A stretch of 7,378 bases of DNA, taken from JAOBAU01 sp034667465 (GTDB lineage: Bacteria; Acidobacteriota; Thermoanaerobaculia; Gp7-AA8). How positions within the stretch are numbered: the first letter of the stretch is position 1; every line of letters starts with the position of its first letter. A model generated the notes under the pieces. The model worked only from the letters and a program-made list of their open reading frames with translations. It was not told the origin of the DNA and made no database searches. A program made the translations under genes and the position numbers. The stretch spans positions 1-7,378 of the forward strand of contig JAXDJV010000017.1 of assembly GCA_034667465.1 (NCBI GenBank). Reading direction: 5' to 3'. Positions 5,582 through 7,378 of the stretch are shown piece after piece.

Positions 5582-6574
5582 ATGAATATGCATCGCATCA
5601 CCCTGCTTCTCGCAGCTCTTAGTGCCTCGGTGGTGCCGGCATTCGCGCAGCGCCCGCGCGGACCGCTCATCCCTCCAGCCTCGCCGATCGAGGCGAAACT
5701 CGTCATTCCCGACACGAAGGTTCTGCCCGGCGTGCCATTCGAGATGTGGATCGACGTACGGAACCCGTCAGACGCGTCAGTCTGTCTCGGCCTCGCTGCG
5801 GACATGATCGTGCGACCGGACGGAGGAGAACCGTTTACGATCTCACGCGGTGGAGGCGAGGAGGAGTTGCCGTACCCGACGTTGCTGCCGGAATCCGATC
5901 CGGAGGGATCAGCCGTTTGGAACGTTGTGCTCCACCCGCACGAGTCGAAGACCCTCACGTTACCGCTCCTTCGGGACCTCGAGGGACCGAACTACTTCGC
6001 TGACGAGCGCCTCTCGCGACCCGGCCGCTATACCATCGCACTGCGTCTGGACTACCGGTTCGCCGCGTATCAGATTCCACAGAAGTCCCTGCTTCCACCA
6101 GAGTTTCTCGGGCCAGTGACGACGAACGAAGTCACGGTGGAGCGAATCACTCCGACGGGTACCGACGCCATCGTATGGCAGCGGATGCAGGAGCTCTCCG
6201 GCGGACACTGGATGCCGATCGGCTGGATGTCGTCGACCGCAGGTCAAACGATCATTCGGGAGATCATCGCGAAGTACGCGGACTCGAATTACTATCCGTA
6301 CGCGCTACTGGCTGCAAGTTTCGGCGCCGTTGATGAGCGAGCGAATAACCGGCTCCTTGATGCGATGAAACGGTTTCCGAACTCGCCGGTGCGCGAGCTT
6401 CTTCAAGTCGGCGCGTGGCAGACGGCTATTAGCGGGAAGAAAGGTCCACAAGCCCATCTGGACCATTTCGAAAAGGTGAAAGCCTCGAAGCGTCCCACCA
6501 CCAGAATTCTCGTGTTCGGGCGTGAAGACCTACCGAAGCAATCGTGCCCTCCCGGCTACGACTGCGAAGACTGA
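5582..6574 (+). CDS. Secreted protein of unknown function, operon partner of the peptidase
   Basis: A 330-residue exported protein starting MNMHRITLLLAALSASVVPA, with signal cleavage probably after AFA (before QRPRG). Residues ~37-180 look like an immunoglobulin-type beta sandwich (AKLVIPDTKVLPGVPFEMWI, then DVRNPSDASVCLGL) of the kind seen in BsuPI-like and other extracellular binding domains. The second half is helical, with YYPYALLAASFGAVDERANN and RLLDAMKRFPNSPVRELLQV resembling TPR-type helices. It ends with a two-cysteine tail, SCPPGYDCED. I chose ATG 5582 because AAGGA lies 6 bases upstream; ATG 5561 is also in frame and overlaps the peptidase stop as ATGA, so the true start may be there. 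Cotranslation with the peptidase suggests a shared job, such as inhibitor, chaperone or substrate-binding partner, but no function is recognised. Confidence 0.7.
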   Translation: MNMHRITLLLAALSASVVPAFAQRPRGPLIPPASPIEAKLVIPDTKVLPGVPFEMWIDVRNPSDASVCLGLAADMIVRPDGGEPFTISRGGGEEELPYPTLLPESDPEGSAVWNVVLHPHESKTLTLPLLRDLEGPNYFADERLSRPGRYTIALRLDYRFAAYQIPQKSLLPPEFLGPVTTNEVTVERITPTGTDAIVWQRMQELSGGHWMPIGWMSSTAGQTIIREIIAKYADSNYYPYALLAASFGAVDERANNRLLDAMKRFPNSPVRELLQVGAWQTAISGKKGPQAHLDHFEKVKASKRPTTRILVFGREDLPKQSCPPGYDCED

Positions 6575-6589
6575 CTCCGACCGAACCTC

Positions 6590-6641
6590 GCTGGAAGGAT
6601 TGAACAGGTGCACCGGTCATTCGGTGCACCTGTTCTCCAGC
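6590..6641. terminator. Large inverted repeat between convergent genes, possible bidirectional terminator
   Basis: GAACAGGTGCACCG (6602-6615) pairs perfectly with 6622-6635 around a six-base loop. Beyond a six-base bulge (6596-6601), GCTGGA (6590-6595) pairs with TCCAGC (6636-6641), making 20 base pairs in total. It begins 15 bases after the + strand operon stop and faces the - strand remnant genes, the right position for a two-way terminator. Neither side carries a U-tract, so termination may be weak, or the structure may protect the 3' end of the transcript. Confidence 0.65.
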
Positions 6642-6670
6642 ACGTCGTCTGCGGCTCGCGAGACAGTGCT

Positions 6671-6892
6671 CTACCTGCCGAAGACCGGGAATGGGCCTCT
6701 CCAAAACACGCCTTCCGCAGCGCTCTCAAATGCGGCGAACAGCTCGGGCCGTGTTTCCTGCGCGAAGAGCCGGATCGTCGCACCGGCGAGCGGCGCGCCG
6801 TTCTGATCGACGACCGTGCCGGTGATCGCCGCGTCCGAACCGGCGGCACAGAGGAAAATGGCGGTAAAGATGGCGAGCCGGATCGAGCGCAT
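6671..6892 (-). pseudogene. Truncated secreted protein with a carboxypeptidase-regulatory-like domain
   Basis: The - strand frame encodes 73 residues. A signal peptide, MRSIRLAIFTAIFLCAAGSD, is followed by AAITGTVVDQNGAPLAGATI, which matches the start of the CarboxypepD_reg beta-sandwich found at the N-terminus of many long secreted proteins (G.V.D..G.P..GA.V). Family-like sequence runs to about ETRPELFAAFESAA (near base 6720); the last residues, GVFWRGPFPVFGR, look unrelated and the frame then stops. Proteins of this type normally run for hundreds of residues, so the gene appears cut. Its start lies 4 bases after the stop of the LLM remnant, so the two were probably cotranscribed. Confidence 0.55.
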
Positions 6893-6896
6893 TGCG

Positions 6897-7205
6897 TCAT
6901 GTCGCAATCGCGGGCGCAAACGCCAGTTCCGCCGCCAGCTTCATCGAACGCCGCACCGCGTCCCCCGGCATCTCAGCGAAGTTGAACCACGCGATGACGC
7001 GGCGGATGCCGAGTTCCGCGAGCGCGTCGAGCTGCCCGACCGCGGTTTCGGGCGAGCCGCAAATGCCGGCGTCGAGCGAATCTTACGGCATCAGCGCGCG
7101 CGCTTCGATGTCGGTCGGCGCGATGCAGATCCGTCGCAAGACATAAGCATCTTCGACATTGCCCCCCTCCTCGCGGGACGCGTCGAGAATCTCCGCGAGC
7201 GCGGC
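6897..7205 (-). pseudogene. C-terminal part of an LLM-class (luciferase-like) flavin/F420-dependent oxidoreductase with an in-frame stop
   Basis: Reading the - strand gives EILDASREEGGNVEDAYVLR and RICIAPTDIEARALMP, then TAA (7083-7085), then in the same frame DSLDAGICGSPETAVGQLDA, LAELGIRRVIAWFNFAEMPG and a final helix ending at TGA (6897-6899). GSPE, the Q-L-D-x-L helix, GIRRVIAWFNF and the C-terminal helix are typical of the end of luciferase-like monooxygenases, bacterial (beta/alpha)8 oxidoreductases using FMN or F420. The N-terminal ~200 residues are absent. The 5' boundary is approximate: family-like sequence ends around 7205, where it meets the receiver-domain tail on the other strand. 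A sequencing error at the TAA is possible, but the missing N-terminus makes it a remnant anyway. Confidence 0.6.
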
Positions 7206-7302
7206 GATCGCGCAATATCGCTTTCCTCCCGACGCCGTGATCCTGCAGAAGCCGTTCGACAGCGCGCAGCTCGACGACGCCATCACCGGCCTGGCGAACT
7301 AA
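7205..7302 (+). pseudogene. C-terminal fragment of a response-regulator receiver domain (right copy)
   Basis: The + strand reads AVILQKPFDSAQLDDAITGL and stops at TAA 7300-7302. LQKPF carries the conserved receiver-domain lysine and the following proline, and the last helix follows. The frame is open back to 7147, but upstream of about 7205 the sequence belongs to the LLM remnant on the other strand and is not receiver-like. The Asp-box and most of the domain are therefore missing. Its final codons lie in the terminal repeat. Confidence 0.55.
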
Positions 7303-7378
7303 AATCGCCGGATGCTGATCCGCGCAGCCACGCTCGCCGATGCCGCGGCGATCTGCGCGATCTTCAACGAAGGGATCG
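7260..7378. repeat. Terminal direct repeat, right copy
   Basis: Identical to 1-119. It includes the end of the receiver-domain fragment and, from ATG 7312, the first 22 codons of the GNAT gene, which runs off the window here and is continued by the left copy if the molecule is circular. Confidence 0.95.

Noticed and set aside
1..7378. Insertion sequence, phage, CRISPR, tRNA or riboswitch
   Set aside because: No transposase, integrase, phage structural gene, repeat-spacer array, cloverleaf or known riboswitch signature was found on either strand.

Overview
The window is a GC-rich bacterial sequence with no rRNA, tRNA, CRISPR array, transposase or replication gene that I can recognise. Tightly overlapping genes, PAFAQ-type signal peptides, an ECF sigma factor paired with a zinc-finger/TPR protein, and secreted multidomain proteins would fit a soil Acidobacteriota-like Gram-negative, but this assignment is only an inference. 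The last 119 bases (7260-7378) repeat the first 119 exactly. The contig therefore closes on itself as a 7259-bp circle in the assembly graph, which could mean a true circle, a tandem duplication or an assembly loop.

The layout starts with the tail of a response-regulator receiver domain (1-43) and the first part of an ArsN1-like GNAT acetyltransferase that breaks off near base 180. After a promoter/operator region (257-299) comes a regulatory cassette on the + strand: an ECF-like sigma factor (330-851), a soluble protein with an anti-sigma zinc finger fused to TPR repeats (848-2209, overlapping the sigma gene by 4 bases), a structured leader (2240-2312), a 52-residue exported Trp-rich peptide (2327-2485), and a small AraC-type DNA-binding protein without a sensor domain (2515-2883). 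A 13-base inverted repeat, found in both the sigma promoter and the next promoter, brackets the cassette exactly.

The second promoter (2906-2935) opens a long leader (about 290 bases) that ends in a 31-codon ORF overlapping the next gene by ATGA. An output operon follows, also on the + strand: a 745-residue secreted zinc metallopeptidase-like protein with HEITHQWW (3327-5564) and a 330-residue secreted protein (5582-6574). A large inverted repeat (6590-6641) closes it.

The rest (about 6671-7302) is a run of gene remnants: a cut-down secreted protein with a carboxypeptidase-regulatory-like domain and the end of a luciferase-like (LLM) oxidoreductase with an in-frame stop, both on the - strand, then the receiver-domain tail on the + strand. 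At least three gene-breaking junctions (near 180, 6720 and 7205) make the flanks look mosaic.

The most interesting proposal is that 257-2935 encodes a self-contained signalling unit: an ECF sigma factor held by a cytoplasmic ZAS-TPR protein, an exported peptide encoded immediately downstream as in TPR-receptor/peptide systems of Gram-positives, and a DNA-binding protein, possibly controlling the adjacent exported protease operon through shared operator-like dyads. The gene order and motifs are visible in the sequence; the signalling logic is inference.
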